The notes below the pieces were generated by a model. The model was not told the origin of the DNA. It saw only the letters and a program-made list of their open reading frames with translations, and made no database searches. Positions 5,405 to 6,369 of a DNA stretch of 6,369 nucleotides are shown one piece after another. The DNA is from Bacteroidales bacterium UBA6346 (GTDB taxonomy: Bacteria > Bacteroidota > Bacteroidia > Bacteroidales > UBA932). Within the stretch, counting starts at the first letter, position 1. The number at the start of each line of letters is the position of its first letter. Location: the NCBI GenBank assembly GCA_002438905.1, contig DJSA01000070.1:1-6369 (forward strand), in the 5' to 3' direction. A program made the translations under genes and the position numbers.

Positions 5405-6283
5405 ATGGGTTTGGACAGCAATAGGATAATCCGCAAGAGATATGTCAGGGCATTCCTTTCTTCGGTGGTCAGCATTTCGTTGGTGCTGCTGCTTGTGGGG
5501 ATTGCCTCATTTCTGCTTGTGTCCGAGAGGAGCGTTTCCGACTACCTGAAGGAGAATATGCAGGTCAGCGTAATGATGAAACGTGACGTCGGAGAGTCCA
5601 CAGCTCTCCGCTACAAGAAGTCCATTGACGAGGAACCATTCGTGAGAAGTTCTGCATACGTGTCGAAGGAACAGGGTGCCAAAGAGATGGCTCAATTGCT
5701 CGGAGAGGATTTTCTCGGAGTCTTTGAGACAGCTCCAATTCCTATTTCAATAAATCTGACGCTGAAGTCAGAATATGTTTCCCCAGACTCTCTTGCGGTC
5801 GTGAAGGCCCGTCTGGAGAAGTCTCCGGAAGTTGAAGAGGTCGTCTACCAGCAGTCACTCGTGGAGGCTCTGAACTCGAACCTTAGCAAGATTTCCCTTT
5901 TCCTGGCAGTGTTCATAGCCTTGCTTCTTTTCATATCGTTCGTGCTCATTAACAACACCGTGCGCTTAAGTGTCTACTCGAAACGGTTCACCATTCACAC
6001 GATGAAGATGGTCGGGGCGACGCGCTCGTTCATACGCCGGCCGTTCATGTTCCAGTCCGCGTTCCAGGGGCTTTTCGCGGCACTGGTGGCGATAATTATG
6101 ATTCTCATTGGGTTGTTCCTGCTGAAGGGACAGTTCGAGCAGCTGTTTGCTGTCTTCACGCTTAGGATGCTTCTGACTGTCGTGGGGATAGTATTGGCAA
6201 GCGGGCTGATTATATGCGTGGCAAGCACGTATTTTACTGTGAACAAACTTGTTTCGTTAAGTAAGTCTGAATTGTATTATTAA
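5405..6283 (+). CDS. ftsX: Cell division protein FtsX (permease-like)
   Basis: FtsX is the membrane half of the FtsEX ABC-type complex, which couples ATP use by FtsE to activation of peptidoglycan hydrolases at the septum. The protein has 292 residues and the expected layout: a short basic N terminus, TM1 at about 18-38, a periplasmic domain (about 40-160) containing KENMQVSVMM, SKEQGAKEMAQLLGEDF and the PIPISINL segment, then TM2 (163-184), TM3 (221-241) and TM4 (255-278). The cytoplasmic loop NNTVRLSVYSKRFTIHTMKMVGATRSFIRRPF (split here only by TM boundaries) carries the family's VGAT signature at 203-206. The longer frame from TTG at 5375 would add ten atypical residues, so ATG at 5405 (MGLDSNRIIRKRY) is chosen. 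No ftsE lies beside it, as is usual in Bacteroidota. A DUF3098 gene starts 8 bases after the stop. Confidence 0.93.
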   Translation: MGLDSNRIIRKRYVRAFLSSVVSISLVLLLVGIASFLLVSERSVSDYLKENMQVSVMMKRDVGESTALRYKKSIDEEPFVRSSAYVSKEQGAKEMAQLLGEDFLGVFETAPIPISINLTLKSEYVSPDSLAVVKARLEKSPEVEEVVYQQSLVEALNSNLSKISLFLAVFIALLLFISFVLINNTVRLSVYSKRFTIHTMKMVGATRSFIRRPFMFQSAFQGLFAALVAIIMILIGLFLLKGQFEQLFAVFTLRMLLTVVGIVLASGLIICVASTYFTVNKLVSLSKSELYY

Positions 6284-6291
6284 TTGAAGGT

Positions 6292-6369
6292 ATGAATTTG
6301 AATGAATCGAAGAATATGGCGATGACGCCGAAGGGGCTGCGGCTTCTGCTTGCCGGGCTGATTGTTATG
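6292..6369 (+). CDS. DUF3098-family small membrane protein, partial (C terminus beyond window)
   Basis: The first 26 codons of a gene run off the right edge (MNLNESKNMAMTPKGLRLLL, then a hydrophobic AGLIVM). The pattern of a short polar lead, a KG-x-R turn and then a hydrophobic helix fits DUF3098, a small two-helix membrane family of unknown function that usually follows ftsX in Bacteroidota, often with uppP next. A weak GAAGG precedes the ATG. Co-transcription with ftsX is expected from the 8-base gap. With only 26 residues visible, the family call leans on gene order. Confidence 0.7.
   Translation, partial: MNLNESKNMAMTPKGLRLLLAGLIVM

Overview
The window looks like chromosomal DNA from a Bacteroidota bacterium, most likely order Bacteroidales. 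Three things point there. Several intergenic regions carry TAnnTTTG -7 boxes, the Bacteroidota promoter type, and two of these have a TTTG-like -33 box 20 bp upstream. The genes have little Shine-Dalgarno sequence. The gene content includes a DUF4270 lipoprotein, a half-length 'glycogen/starch synthase', and FtsX followed by a DUF3098 protein, all typical of the phylum. A family such as Muribaculaceae is possible but unproven. No rRNA, tRNA, CRISPR array, prophage or transposase is visible.

Layout. Bases 1-1954 (minus strand) hold a pnuC-uvrC operon. The PnuC-type vitamin/nucleoside transporter gene is followed after 16 bp by the excinuclease gene uvrC, which is cut by the left edge after 412 codons. 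Bases 1955-2164 are a divergent promoter region in which the pnuC and acpP promoters stand exactly back to back. Bases 2165-2416 (plus strand) are acpP, the fatty-acid acyl carrier protein, closed at once by a strong terminator that also looks usable from the other side. Bases 2490-2683 hold no convincing gene, but they contain a short direct repeat and a roughly 100-bp imperfect palindrome.

Bases 2684-5286 (minus strand) are a tight two-gene operon. The first gene encodes a 272-aa glycogen-synthase N-terminal-half protein whose KxGG donor-site motif is absent. Two bases later comes a 593-aa DUF4270 surface lipoprotein with a striking Ser/Tyr/Gly low-complexity insert near its C terminus. Bases 5287-5404 are a second divergent promoter region, with -7 boxes only 23 bp apart. 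Bases 5405-6283 (plus strand) are ftsX, followed after 8 bp by the start of a DUF3098 membrane-protein gene cut by the right edge.

Most of the window is housekeeping: DNA repair, cofactor-precursor uptake, fatty-acid synthesis and cell division. The least understood part is the GT5-like/DUF4270 pair. It couples a probably non-catalytic cytoplasmic glycosyltransferase fold to a secreted lipoprotein carrying a prion-like tyrosine-rich segment. Start codons for the GT5-like gene and ftsX were moved inward to ATG codons, because the longer frames begin with TTG inside or very close to the predicted promoters.
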